Source: Oscillospiraceae bacterium (GTDB taxonomy: Bacteria > Bacillota > Clostridia > UBA1212 > SIG427). Taken from it: a stretch of DNA of 64,000 bases. The notes below the pieces were generated by a model. The model searched no databases. It worked only from the letters and a program-made list of their open reading frames with translations, and was not told where the DNA came from. Within the stretch, counting starts at the first letter, position 1. Each line of letters starts with the position of its first letter. Where the stretch lies: assembly GCA_015069135.1 (NCBI GenBank), contig SVJE01000005.1, forward strand, positions 1 through 64,000, read 5' to 3'. Shown piece by piece: positions 54,041 through 62,845 of the stretch. A program made the translations under genes and the position numbers.

Positions 54041-55648
54041 TCAGTTTCTCATATTTTCAACGGGAAAAGATTCAATTAATTCTACGTCGTACTGTAATAT
54101 CAACATTGCATCAATTGCATTTACTGTACCATCACCGTCTACATCCGCTGCATTCAATTCAATTTGATTATCACCTATTAATTCCACGTCTCGTTGCAGT
54201 ACTACCATTGCATCAATTGCATCCACGGTACCACTTCCATCCGCATCACCGTACAAAATCGGTTTAGTGTCCGCAATCTCAATAACAATATTTCCATCAG
54301 AGATGTCCACTGACACAGAACTACCATTTTCATCATACATTTTATGTGCAGTAAATGTAAGTTCCGCTGTTCCACTTACATTTTCTTTCGCTTTAAATGT
54401 AAATGTTATCAATGTTCCATCATTTGAAAGTGATTTTGCTCCGCTGAATGTTACACGAATCAAATTGCCCGCTGATTGATAATCCAAATTACAGTTTTTG
54501 GTATGCTCACTTACAATGCTACCAAAATTAGAGGATTCCACTGTCAGCAAGCTATTATCATACTGCAAAGTAAAGTTACCACCATAAACATTATCCACAT
54601 TACTAATATCCACAGAAACTGTAATTTCTTCGCCAGCTGTTACAGTTCCTCCTGTAATAGCTATAGCAGGAACTATTTCTGGTGCTACTGTTGGACTAGC
54701 TGTCGGCGTTACAGTAGGCTCAATTATTACACTTCCACCAGATACATCTACTGACACAGAACTACCATTTTCATCATACATTTTATATGCAGTAAATGTA
54801 AGTTCCGCTATTCCACTTACATTTTCTTTCGCTTTAAATTTAAATGTTATCAATGTTCCATCATCTGAAAGTGATTTTGCTCCGCTGAATGTTACACGAA
54901 TCAAATTGCCCGCTGATTGATAGTCCAGGTTACAGTTTTTGGTATGCTCACTTACAATGCTACCAAAATTAGAAGACTCGACCGTTAGCAAATCATTATC
55001 ATACTGCAAAGTAAAGTTACCACCATAAACATTATCCACATTGCTAATATCCACAGAAACTGTAATTTCTTTACCAGATGTTACAGTTCCTCCTGTAATA
55101 GCTATAGCAGGAACTATTTCTGGTGCTACTGTTGGAGTAGCTGTCGGCGTTACAGTAGGCAGTATATTTTCCTCAATTATTACACTTCCACCAGATACAT
55201 CTACTGACACAGAACTACCATTTTCATCATACATTTTATATGCAGTAAATGTAAGTTCCGCTATTCCACTTACATTTTCTTTCGCTTTAAATTTAAATGT
55301 TATCAATGTTCCATCATCTGAAAGTGATTTTGCTCCGCTGAATGTTACACGAATCAAATTGCCCGCTGATTGATAGTCCAGGTTACAGTTTTTGGTATGC
55401 TCACTTACAATACTGCCAAAATCAGAGGATTCCACTGTCAACAAGCTATTATCATACTGCAAAGTAAAATTACCGCCATAAACTGATTCAACATTGTTCA
55501 ATGTTATTGCAATAGTAAAACTTTCCCCAACATTAACACTTTTATTTTCGATTGATAACAAAGGCATTGCAGATGCATATGTTGAAAAATTTGCTATACC
55601 CAACACCATAACTAATGCAAGTAACAAACTAAAAACTCGTTTACACAT
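54041..55648 (-). CDS. Secreted protein with three cohesin domains and a dockerin
   Basis: 535 residues. Signal peptide with cleavage near TYASA (about residue 26). Three near-identical cohesin-type domains (30-160, 190-310 and 335-455), each with VYGGNFTLQYDN and NLIRVTFSGAKSLS, are joined by Thr/Pro/Ala linkers. A C-terminal type I dockerin carries two EF-hand-like loops (DADGSGTVDAIDAM, DVDGDGTVNAIDAM). A protein with both cohesins and a dockerin is a scaffoldin-like adaptor. No glycosidase is encoded next to it. It is 28 bp downstream of the LRR-dockerin gene, so they are co-transcribed. Confidence 0.9.
   Translation of the reverse strand: MCKRVFSLLLALVMVLGIANFSTYASAMPLLSIENKSVNVGESFTIAITLNNVESVYGGNFTLQYDNSLLTVESSDFGSIVSEHTKNCNLDYQSAGNLIRVTFSGAKSLSDDGTLITFKFKAKENVSGIAELTFTAYKMYDENGSSVSVDVSGGSVIIEENILPTVTPTATPTVAPEIVPAIAITGGTVTSGKEITVSVDISNVDNVYGGNFTLQYDNDLLTVESSNFGSIVSEHTKNCNLDYQSAGNLIRVTFSGAKSLSDDGTLITFKFKAKENVSGIAELTFTAYKMYDENGSSVSVDVSGGSVIIEPTVTPTASPTVAPEIVPAIAITGGTVTAGEEITVSVDISNVDNVYGGNFTLQYDNSLLTVESSNFGSIVSEHTKNCNLDYQSAGNLIRVTFSGAKSLSNDGTLITFTFKAKENVSGTAELTFTAHKMYDENGSSVSVDISDGNIVIEIADTKPILYGDADGSGTVDAIDAMVVLQRDVELIGDNQIELNAADVDGDGTVNAIDAMLILQYDVELIESFPVENMRN
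54270..55560 (-). repeat. Near-identical tandem repeats encoding the cohesins
   Basis: The block containing GCCCGCTGATTGATA recurs near 54467, 54902 and 55355 (periods about 435 and 453 bp), with few changes. Such near identity implies recent duplication or gene conversion. Confidence 0.85.
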
Positions 55649-55676
55649 ATTAATACCATCCTTTCATGAAACAGTA

Positions 55677-58568
55677 TTAAGCTAGTGTTGATATAAATCC
55701 AGCATCATATCTAGATATAACAACTGCATCACCGGCATCTACCATCCCATCAGAGTTCACGTCTCCAAGGCCAAGTTGTTCATCTGTTAATGTGACAAGT
55801 CCTGCATCATATCGAGAAATTAAGACTGCATCTCCTGCGTCTATAACACCATCATTATTTATATCGCCCAGTGTACCTGTTACAACAGATTCCCAAATTG
55901 CATAATAAGTTTCATTTGATTCTACTGTAATTTCTCTTACAGGATTTTCATCTGTTATAGTTTTTCCCCATCCTATAAAATCGCCATTACTTTTAGTAGG
56001 TGTTGGAAGTAGCACAGTTTTTCCACTTTCAGTAATTACATATTCCGGAGAAACTGTTCCGTCATTTGCTTCTAATGTAGTCTTATAAAATGTGATTGTA
56101 TACTGCTCAGATACATTTCCACTAGTATCTTTTACAACCAGATAGTAAGTTCCTTCATTAGTTATATTTTCTGTAACACTACCAACGGTCACATTTTTGT
56201 AAATGTTATCGCTATATATACTATTTGTTCCCCAGTAATAACCTTCAACACTGACATTATCTGATAAAGAAATTGTAACTGTCTGACTTGTAGCAATGTC
56301 GTTAGTTGAAACAATAGATCCAACAGGTAAAACCACATCAACTTCTGGAACAATTGACGTAGCATTATAATGCATAATACTATTCAGAATAGCATCATTA
56401 CCTTCCTCAATAGTTGCATAATTCCAATCCGTTTCGTCACTTTCGTAATAAATATCAGAAATTGCAGAACAGTTAGCAAATGCATTCTCGCCAATAGATT
56501 GTAGCTTTTTACCAAAGTATACAGATGCAACACCAGAGCATCCATTAAATGTATTATCACCAATCTGAGTAATAGATTTTGGCAAATCTAAATTTGTAAG
56601 CGAAGTACAGTTTTCAAAAGCACCATAACCTCCATCGCTATACGAATAATTGTACTCAATTGTTTTCAGTGAAGTTCCCCACTTGATTTCAACCAAAGCT
56701 GAGCAATTATAAAATGCAGCTGTTTCTATTTTTGTAACTTCCCCTACATCTACAGATTTTAATTTTACACAATCCGCAAAACTAAAGCGTGAAATTGTAC
56801 TTAACCCATCACCTATTACAGCCTCTGTCAAGTTTGTACAGTTATGAAACACGTGTTTCCCCATTGTTGTAACACTGTCAGGTATAGAAATTTTCTCCAA
56901 AGCGCTACAATCTTTAAAAGCATTTTCTTCAATAGTGGTAACACTATTTCCGATTGTAATTATCTTTGCACTATTACAATTAAGAAAACTATTTGCACCA
57001 ATTGTAGTAACCGTATTTGGTATATTGATTGTAGTTAAAGCACTACAATTTTCAAAAGCACCATAACCTCCATCGTTATACGAATAACTGTACTCTATTA
57101 TTTTTAGCGAATTACCCCAATCAAATTCAGACAAAGCTGAACAATTATAAAAAGCTGCTGTTTCTATTTTGGTAACTTCTCCTATATCTACAGTTTTTAA
57201 ATTTACACATTCTGCAAAACTGAAGCGTGAAATTATACTTAAACCATCACCTATTATAACCTTTGTCAAATTCTTACAGTTATAAAACACATATTTCCCC
57301 ATTACTGTAACACTATCAGGTATAGAAATTTCTTCTAATACACTACAATTATCAAAAGCATACTCACCAATGTTTGTAACATTGTTTCCAATTGTTATAT
57401 TTTTCAGTTTGGTGCAACCTTTAAACGCTTGATTACCAATAGAAGTAGTAGAATTTGGTATTGTAACAGTTTTTAATCCTGTACAATTTTCAAACACACC
57501 TTTTCCACCATCACTATACGAATAACTATAATCAATAACTTCTAGCGAAGAACCCAAATCCACTTCACTCAACATTATGCAGTTGTAGAAAGCACCTGTC
57601 TCTATTTTAACTACATTGCTCATTTTTACAGTCTCAAGAATTTCACATCCTTCAAACCCCCATCTTGGAATAATTTCCAACCCATTACCAATTGTCAAAT
57701 CTATTAACCCAACACAGTACTGAAATGCACCTTTTTCCATTTCTAAAACACTATCAGGAATATTTAATGATTCCAAATATGAACAATTCTTAAATGCATA
57801 CTCACCAATTTTTTCAACACTGTCACCTAAAGTTATTGTTTTAGCTCTATTACAATTTTCAAATGCATAGGGTTCAATGGTTGTAACATTATTACCAATA
57901 ACAATATTCCTTAAGCCAGTGCAGCCTGTAAAGGTACCCTCCCCAATTGTAATAACCGTATCAGGAATTGATAACGCTGTTAATCCTATACATTTTTCAA
58001 AAGCATGATGCTTAATTGTTTCTAATGAATTTCCCCATGTAATACTTTTTAACGCAGTACAATTTCTAAAAGTTCCTGCCATAATTTCTGTAACACTACC
58101 AAGATCAACAGATTCTATGCCGTCACATGCATCAAACATATATTCAGAAGTGCACTTTAATCCGCTACCAATAGTAACATCTACTAAACCATCACAATTA
58201 TAAAAAGCCTTTGAGCCAACGTCCGTAATACTGTCTGGAATTACCAGAGAAGTTAATCCACTACAACCTTCAAAAGCATTTTTATTTATAAACGTAATAT
58301 TGTTGCTAAAAGTAATGGATCTCATACTCTTACAGTCTTTAAAAGCATTTTCTCCTACAGCAACTACAACATAACCATCTAAAGTATCTGGTATTACTAC
58401 ATCCCCACTAATAGATGTATCAACATCAATTATTGTTGCTTTATTGTCAGTTAATGTATATGTATAATGCCCAGATGTATATTCAACGGCAAATACATCC
58501 ACAGACATTGCTACAAATATCAATAAAGCAATTAAAACTACTAACAAAAGATATGGCTTCTTTTTCAT
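55677..58568 (-). CDS. Secreted leucine-rich-repeat (BspA-like) protein with dockerin
   Basis: 963 residues. Signal peptide (1-28), then about 23 LRR_5/BspA-type repeats (core: xLxxIxIPxSVTxIGxxAFxxC), with a roughly 140-residue superrepeat seen three times, marked by YSYSDGGKG/YGAFENC. From about 700 comes a beta-sandwich-like region and a FIGWGKTITDENP module like InlB B-repeats. At the C terminus is a dockerin with two loops (DINNDGVIDAGDAV, DVNSDGMVDAGDAV). The dockerin may bind the cohesins encoded next door. First gene of the operon; ribosome site AGGAGG. Confidence 0.88.
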   Translation of the reverse strand: MKKKPYLLLVVLIALLIFVAMSVDVFAVEYTSGHYTYTLTDNKATIIDVDTSISGDVVIPDTLDGYVVVAVGENAFKDCKSMRSITFSNNITFINKNAFEGCSGLTSLVIPDSITDVGSKAFYNCDGLVDVTIGSGLKCTSEYMFDACDGIESVDLGSVTEIMAGTFRNCTALKSITWGNSLETIKHHAFEKCIGLTALSIPDTVITIGEGTFTGCTGLRNIVIGNNVTTIEPYAFENCNRAKTITLGDSVEKIGEYAFKNCSYLESLNIPDSVLEMEKGAFQYCVGLIDLTIGNGLEIIPRWGFEGCEILETVKMSNVVKIETGAFYNCIMLSEVDLGSSLEVIDYSYSYSDGGKGVFENCTGLKTVTIPNSTTSIGNQAFKGCTKLKNITIGNNVTNIGEYAFDNCSVLEEISIPDSVTVMGKYVFYNCKNLTKVIIGDGLSIISRFSFAECVNLKTVDIGEVTKIETAAFYNCSALSEFDWGNSLKIIEYSYSYNDGGYGAFENCSALTTINIPNTVTTIGANSFLNCNSAKIITIGNSVTTIEENAFKDCSALEKISIPDSVTTMGKHVFHNCTNLTEAVIGDGLSTISRFSFADCVKLKSVDVGEVTKIETAAFYNCSALVEIKWGTSLKTIEYNYSYSDGGYGAFENCTSLTNLDLPKSITQIGDNTFNGCSGVASVYFGKKLQSIGENAFANCSAISDIYYESDETDWNYATIEEGNDAILNSIMHYNATSIVPEVDVVLPVGSIVSTNDIATSQTVTISLSDNVSVEGYYWGTNSIYSDNIYKNVTVGSVTENITNEGTYYLVVKDTSGNVSEQYTITFYKTTLEANDGTVSPEYVITESGKTVLLPTPTKSNGDFIGWGKTITDENPVREITVESNETYYAIWESVVTGTLGDINNDGVIDAGDAVLISRYDAGLVTLTDEQLGLGDVNSDGMVDAGDAVVISRYDAGFISTLA

Positions 58569-58715
58569 AATTAACCTCCTAATTTAGATTCCATATTTCA
58601 AAAGCAAGGTGATTTCACACCACATTCTAGTAAGATAATTTCTTTTAATCCACGTTAGAAGCACTGTCATTCTTTTAGAATATATTTTCTTTTTTTAATT
58701 AAACATAAATTATTT

Positions 58716-58755
58716 TACTTTAGTAAAGTATACTCAATATTTTAAGCACAGTCAA
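58716..58755 (-). promoter_or_regulatory. Promoter and operator of the LRR-cohesin operon
   Basis: TTGACT (58750-58755) and TATACT (58727-58732), 17-bp spacer, on the minus strand. A 7-1-7 palindrome, TACTTTA-G-TAAAGTA (58716-58730), overlaps the -10 and start region. The next gene in the other direction encodes an XRE regulator that is now broken, so this is probably its operator. Confidence 0.7.
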
Positions 58756-58792
58756 CAAATTAAGTATGTTGTTATCGTCTCAGGTGATAAAT

Positions 58793-58993
58793 ATGACTAG
58801 TTATAAGCCTTTCTTTGAAACACTTTTAAGAAAAAGTCTAACCGAATATTACCTAATTTTTAAATAAGGTTTTTCTGCAAACACTTTCCATCGAATGAAA
58901 AAAGGTGAAGCCGTAAGCACAAAAAACCTTGATGCACTCTGTTATGTATTAGAATGTGAAGTATCTGACATTATCAAATTTGAAAAGGAATAA
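58793..58993 (+). pseudogene. XRE/Cro-type regulator with an internal stop codon
   Basis: 67 codons in one frame from the ATG at 58793 (ribosome site AGGTGA) to TAA at 58991. Codon 25 is TAA (58865-58867). The sequence on both sides matches a Cro/C1-type helix-turn-helix: MTSYKPFFETLLRKSLTEYY..., stop, GFSANTFHRMKKGEAVSTKNL, then LCYVLECEVSDIIKFEKE. A normal relative would be one small protein. No frame shift is needed. It lies divergent to the LRR gene, beside an operator-like palindrome, so it was probably that operon's repressor. Confidence 0.8.
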
Positions 58994-59016
58994 AAAGCAG
59001 CAGACGATACGTCTGC
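58993..59016. terminator. Bidirectional terminator between XRE pseudogene and endolysin
   Basis: GCAGACG, ATA, CGTCTGC stem with AAAAA before (T-run on the minus strand) and T-rich sequence after. Confidence 0.75.
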
Positions 59017-59079
59017 CGCAAATTTTACCAAAACTAATGTTTTTTCAAAAGCTATTCTCTCAACAATTTCATCGACCTA

Positions 59080-60000
59080 CTAATTTGGACCTATTAATTT
59101 GGCAAAAGTTTCTCCACCAACCTTACCGTCCACTTCAAGTCCATTGTCCTGCTGATATTCTTTAGTTGCCGTCTCAGCTCCCACATTAAAGCTTCCGTCA
59201 AAACCTTTAGGGTCATATCCAGCTCCATAAAGAAGACCTTGCACAATGTAAGCTCTGTCCCCACGCAAAACTCTGGAGATCATGTGTCGTGACATGGCTG
59301 CCTTTGAAAGTGTCCCAAATCCTCCATCAACAACCAACTTTTCACCTAACTTATTAAGCTCCGTCTGCATAACTTTCACAGCCGCTGTTCTTGTGGCAGG
59401 ACCGGCTCTTCCGTCAACAGCAATACCACTCTTGTATTTCTCATTAAGAAATCTCTGAAAAGCCTTTACCGGCTCTGTAAAGTCTTCCACATCCGGCTGG
59501 CTGTAATCAATACAGGTTTCCAACATTCCCCAGTAATAGAAACTACGATCAACTAACCTGTTTTTCTGTACACCAAGTCCTACATCTCTTGCTTCAATCA
59601 CATATTCCTTGCCATCGTAAACTCCCATATGGCTGAAGGTTTGACTAAACACCAATACACCTTTTATCATGGGGACAGACACTGACACCAAATCTTTTTT
59701 TGAGCAACGATTGTACATTTCTTCCACAGACCAATCTCCGCAGCCATTTATCTGATATTGTCCTGCCCTGTAAAAAGCATCAGGGCTGTCTGTCCAGCAA
59801 TATCCTTTAATAAGTCCGTTACAGTCATGGACTTTCTGTCCTAAGGTTGGTTTATAAGCTTTCTCAAAATCTCCATAGTCAAGTCTATCCTTGTTCTGAT
59901 TGTATAATTCAACTGTTGCTTTCTGACCAAAGCCGCCGGGCCAATATGGACGGCCTACCTGACGTAAAGCATATTCTACTAAACCATTTCCTGTTTTCAT
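59080..60000 (-). CDS. Endolysin-like NlpC/P60-type protein with two peptidoglycan-binding domains
   Basis: 306 residues without signal peptide. The N-terminal catalytic part has VGRPYWPGGFG and KVHDCNGLIKGY (Cys near 60), then SHMGVYDGKEYVIEA (His near 122), the order of NlpC/P60-like cysteine peptidases. Two peptidoglycan-binding type repeats follow (AVDGRAGPATRTAAV and DGGFGTLSKAAM; LEVDGKVGGETFAKL at the end). Its start overlaps the holin gene by 4 bp. The stretch near 110 (SVSVPM) is encoded by one copy of the dispersed DNA motif. Confidence 0.85.
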   Translation of the reverse strand: MKTGNGLVEYALRQVGRPYWPGGFGQKATVELYNQNKDRLDYGDFEKAYKPTLGQKVHDCNGLIKGYCWTDSPDAFYRAGQYQINGCGDWSVEEMYNRCSKKDLVSVSVPMIKGVLVFSQTFSHMGVYDGKEYVIEARDVGLGVQKNRLVDRSFYYWGMLETCIDYSQPDVEDFTEPVKAFQRFLNEKYKSGIAVDGRAGPATRTAAVKVMQTELNKLGEKLVVDGGFGTLSKAAMSRHMISRVLRGDRAYIVQGLLYGAGYDPKGFDGSFNVGAETATKEYQQDNGLEVDGKVGGETFAKLIGPN

Positions 60001-60260
60001 TTATCTTCTTCCTTTTTTTCACCTGCAAAACCTTTTATCATATCAAACATTCCCATAGCAGCAATACCGCTAATCAAACCCTCAATTAAAATTTCAGGAG
60101 TAATGCTCAAATTTACCCACATATTTATAAGCAAACCTATCCCTGCAAGAATCAGCGGAACGAACCGGTCAATTTTATCCCCGGCTGTCTTTTTAATAAG
60201 GAAACCTACAACCAAAGCTGTAAAACAAGGAATCAAAACAATAAAGCTGCTTAAATCCAT
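59997..60260 (-). CDS. Phage-type holin
   Basis: 87 residues with two to three hydrophobic segments (about 5-20, 35-55, 60-75) and a short charged tail EKKEEDK. It resembles small holins (A118-like group, as I recall). With the overlapping endolysin it forms a lysis or secretion cassette. The ATG at 60260 has GGGAGAGG upstream; the ORF could start 18 bp earlier. No other phage gene is present in the window. Confidence 0.8.
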   Translation of the reverse strand: MDLSSFIVLIPCFTALVVGFLIKKTAGDKIDRFVPLILAGIGLLINMWVNLSITPEILIEGLISGIAAMGMFDMIKGFAGEKKEEDK

Positions 60261-60347
60261 AAAAACCTCTCCCTTCACTTACCAATATATGAATGTGAAT
60301 ACAAAAAAGTTTTGGGGTAAAAACTTAAATTTAAAGGAGATGGTAAA

Positions 60348-60536
60348 ATGTCTAAAAAATCCAAAAAACAGAATAAAGATTACAAAGAACTTCCTATTGA
60401 ATATTTAGAAAGAGAAAACTCAACAGTATCTGCTACAGAGTGTACAGGACTTATACCAAGAGGTATAAAAACTCATGACGAAGCGGAGGCATATAAAGAG
60501 TTATATAATGTGTATCAGCCGGATAACGAGCTGTAA
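60348..60536 (+). CDS. Small hypothetical protein
   Basis: 62 residues with a lysine-rich start (SKKSKKQNKDYK) and a C-terminal LIPRGIKTHDEAEAYKELYNVYQPD. No family recognised. Clear ribosome site AAAGGAG 8 bp before the ATG and a hairpin terminator after. Probably real. Confidence 0.7.
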   Translation: MSKKSKKQNKDYKELPIEYLERENSTVSATECTGLIPRGIKTHDEAEAYKELYNVYQPDNEL

Positions 60537-60548
60537 GGTAAAATTACA

Positions 60549-60578
60549 AAAAAAGACCGCCCTAAAGCGGTCTTCTAC
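60549..60578. terminator. Bidirectional terminator
   Basis: AAGACCGC, CCTAAA, GCGGTCTT with a T-run on the minus strand (AAAAAAA before) and modest T-run on the plus. Serves the small ORF and citrate synthase. Confidence 0.88.
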
Positions 60579-60598
60579 TAAATCACAACTATCAAAAA

Positions 60599-61969
60599 TT
60601 ATACTCTCTTATCAATCTCCACATACTGTCCCTTTTTAAGCACGTTCTTGTATGCAGGACGGATAATTCTGTTACCAATGGAAAGCTCCTCAATTCTATG
60701 AGCACTCCAACCTGCTACACGGCCGATAGCAAACAAAGGAGTATACAAATCCGGTGGAATGTTCATCATAGAATAAACGAAACCTGAGTACATGTCTACA
60801 TTTGCACACATAACTTTGTTATTCTTCTTATGAGTAGCAAAGATTTCAGGAGTAAAAGCTTCAATACGACGATAAAGCTGGAATTCATCCATGTTACCTG
60901 TAACTTCAGCAAGTTCTTCCGCCTTCTGCTTAAGAAGCACTGCACGTGGATCAGACATGGTATATACAGCATGACCCATGCCGTATATAAGGCCGGAGCC
61001 GTCATAAGCTTCCTTGTTGATAATCTTCACCAGGTAATCATAAACCTGTTTCTCATCAGTAATGTCAGAAACATTTCTTTTGATATCATTAACCATACCC
61101 AAAACCTTATGGTTAGCACCACCATGCTTAGGTCCCTTCAAGGAACCGATAGCTGCAGCAATAGCAGAGTATGTATCAGTACCTGTAGAGGTTACAACCC
61201 TTGTGGTAAAAGATGAGTTGTTACCGCCACCGTGCTCAGCATGGAGACACAACATAAGGTCAAGAATCTCTGCCTCCAACTTAGTATACTTTTTGTTAGA
61301 TCTGATCATTCGAAGGAAATTCTCTGCTGTGGAAAGTTCAGGTTTAGGATTATGAATATACATACTCTTATGGTCATAGTAATGACGCTTAGTACGATAA
61401 GCATAAGCAACCATTGTAGGGAACTTAGCAATCAGGGAAATACACTGTCGTACCACATTAGAAACATCAGTACTGTCAGGATTGTCATCATAAGTATATG
61501 AAGCCAACACACAACGAGCCAGTTTATTCATAATGTCATGGCTGGGAGCCTTCATAATCATATCTTCCATGAAACCATCAGCCAAAGGACGATTGTCACT
61601 TAATATCTGATTAAACTCTGCCAGCAAAGTCTTGTTAGGAAGCTCACCGGTAAGCAAAAGATAAGCACATTCCTCGAAGCCGAAACGACCGTCTTTCTGA
61701 AAACCGTTAACCAGATCATTTATTTCAATACCTCTGTAATAAAGCTCACCGGGTACAGGAATTTTTTCACCATTGACGTTATCATAACCCTTAACGTCAC
61801 CAACGTGAGTAAGACCTACCAATACACCGGTACCATCAGCATTACGGAGACCTCTTTTAACATTGTATTGTGTATATTCAACAGGATCCACCTTGTCGTT
61901 ATTTACAGACTGTCTCGCCATGTAATTTATAAAATTTGTATGATCCTTTTTAACTTCTTTGTTAAGCAT
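60599..61969 (-). CDS. gltA: Citrate synthase
   Basis: 456 residues. Catalytic residues are in LHAEHGGGNNSSF (His near 246), GPKHGGANHKVL (His near 285) and the C-terminal NVDMYSGFVYSMMNIP (Asp near 387). It condenses oxaloacetate and acetyl-CoA. Monocistronic with its own promoter. With aconitase at 5.2 kb it feeds glutamate synthesis rather than a full cycle (inference). RBS is AAGGAG upstream of the ATG. Confidence 0.95.
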   Translation of the reverse strand: MLNKEVKKDHTNFINYMARQSVNNDKVDPVEYTQYNVKRGLRNADGTGVLVGLTHVGDVKGYDNVNGEKIPVPGELYYRGIEINDLVNGFQKDGRFGFEECAYLLLTGELPNKTLLAEFNQILSDNRPLADGFMEDMIMKAPSHDIMNKLARCVLASYTYDDNPDSTDVSNVVRQCISLIAKFPTMVAYAYRTKRHYYDHKSMYIHNPKPELSTAENFLRMIRSNKKYTKLEAEILDLMLCLHAEHGGGNNSSFTTRVVTSTGTDTYSAIAAAIGSLKGPKHGGANHKVLGMVNDIKRNVSDITDEKQVYDYLVKIINKEAYDGSGLIYGMGHAVYTMSDPRAVLLKQKAEELAEVTGNMDEFQLYRRIEAFTPEIFATHKKNNKVMCANVDMYSGFVYSMMNIPPDLYTPLFAIGRVAGWSAHRIEELSIGNRIIRPAYKNVLKKGQYVEIDKRV

Positions 61970-62010
61970 CTATGCTTTTCTCCTTAAACAATTCTTCTTT
62001 TTGAAACAGT

Positions 62011-62040
62011 ATTTTACCCCTAAAGGTAAAATTTTGTCAA
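62011..62040 (-). promoter_or_regulatory. Promoter of citrate synthase with internal palindrome
   Basis: TTGACA (62035-62040) and TAAAAT (62011-62016), 18-bp spacer, on the minus strand. The interval contains the palindrome ATTTTACC-CCTAAA-GGTAAAAT (62011-62032), two inverted copies of the octamer described in the findings, covering the -10; a likely operator. Confidence 0.7.
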
Positions 62041-62832
62041 CTAAAGCCCCAATAATACTGCGCCATTCTCCCACAGAATCTGTCTTTCTTCCTCATGACT
62101 TAAGCCAAGACTTCTTAAATATGCAAGTTCAGAAGCCGGATCCCACATAGGGAAATCAGAACCGAACAATACCTTATCAGTACCGAAAGCTTTTATAGCC
62201 TCAAAAGCCTTCTCTTTCGTTATATGATAGAAGCTGGAAGAACAGTCAACGTATAAATTAGGAATTCCGGTCAGTTTCTCCATAGCCTCCTCTAAATTAC
62301 TCCAACCGGAAAAATGAGCTCCGATTAAAGTAATCTCCGGCACCTTCTCCAAAAACTTTAAAATATTTTCCGGATTAGAAAATTCATACCTTGGATCACC
62401 TGCATGAATAAGCAGTGGCACCTTTCCTGCAAATAAACGACACATCTCCACAGATCGGTCACAATCAATGGCAAACTCCTGGAAATCAGGATGCAGTTTA
62501 ACACCTTTAAGGCCTAATTCCAGCAAATGCTCCACATCAGTTTCTAAATCTTCACTTTCCGGATGCAAAGTACCGAAGCCAATTAACTTACCGGGATTAA
62601 GCTCCACCTGGGAAGCAATAAACTCATTTATCTTCTTAACCTGAGCCGGTGTAGTAGAAACAGAGTGAACCAAAAAGTTGGTAACTCCGCATTTCTCTCC
62701 TGCCTCTATAAGCCCCTTAACCGTACCATCCATATCCATGGGAATGTCGTAGAACCTTCCCACACTTTCTACTGCCTTAGCTGCAATCTTGTCAGGATAT
62801 ATGTGACAATGTGCATCTAAAATTCTTTCCAT
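62041..62832 (-). CDS. Amidohydrolase/TatD-like metal-dependent hydrolase
   Basis: 263 residues, TIM barrel. DAHCHIYPDK at 6-15 with the metal-binding His pair, GVKLHPDFQEF near 108, LIHAGDPRYE near 143, GAHFSGW near 172 and FGSDFPMWDP near 227, which is the Amidohydro_2 pattern. Substrate unknown. It is 13 bp downstream of the GH99-like gene, so it is probably in its operon. Confidence 0.8.
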   Translation of the reverse strand: MERILDAHCHIYPDKIAAKAVESVGRFYDIPMDMDGTVKGLIEAGEKCGVTNFLVHSVSTTPAQVKKINEFIASQVELNPGKLIGFGTLHPESEDLETDVEHLLELGLKGVKLHPDFQEFAIDCDRSVEMCRLFAGKVPLLIHAGDPRYEFSNPENILKFLEKVPEITLIGAHFSGWSNLEEAMEKLTGIPNLYVDCSSSFYHITKEKAFEAIKAFGTDKVLFGSDFPMWDPASELAYLRSLGLSHEEERQILWENGAVLLGL

Positions 62833-62845
62833 ACTACCTTACCTC

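Noticed and set aside
54041..55648. The three repeated blocks could be taken for a CRISPR array
   Set aside because: Repeat units are about 440 bp, in frame, and encode cohesin domains; there are no short direct repeats with unique spacers.
54041..58568. Cellulosome locus
   Set aside because: Dockerins and cohesins are present, but no dockerin-bearing glycoside hydrolase is found here and the GH genes in the window have no dockerin.
58956..59165. Possible small plus-strand gene beside the endolysin
   Set aside because: It lies across the end of the XRE pseudogene, the terminator and the endolysin 3' end, has no ribosome site and shows no family pattern.
59080..60260. Prophage
   Set aside because: Only holin and endolysin are present; no capsid, terminase, integrase or repressor gene of a phage was seen.
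53110..60300. Genomic island inserted into tRNA-Glu
   Set aside because: An IS element does follow the tRNA, but I see no second copy of the tRNA 3' end downstream and no integrase gene, so no attachment sites are claimed.
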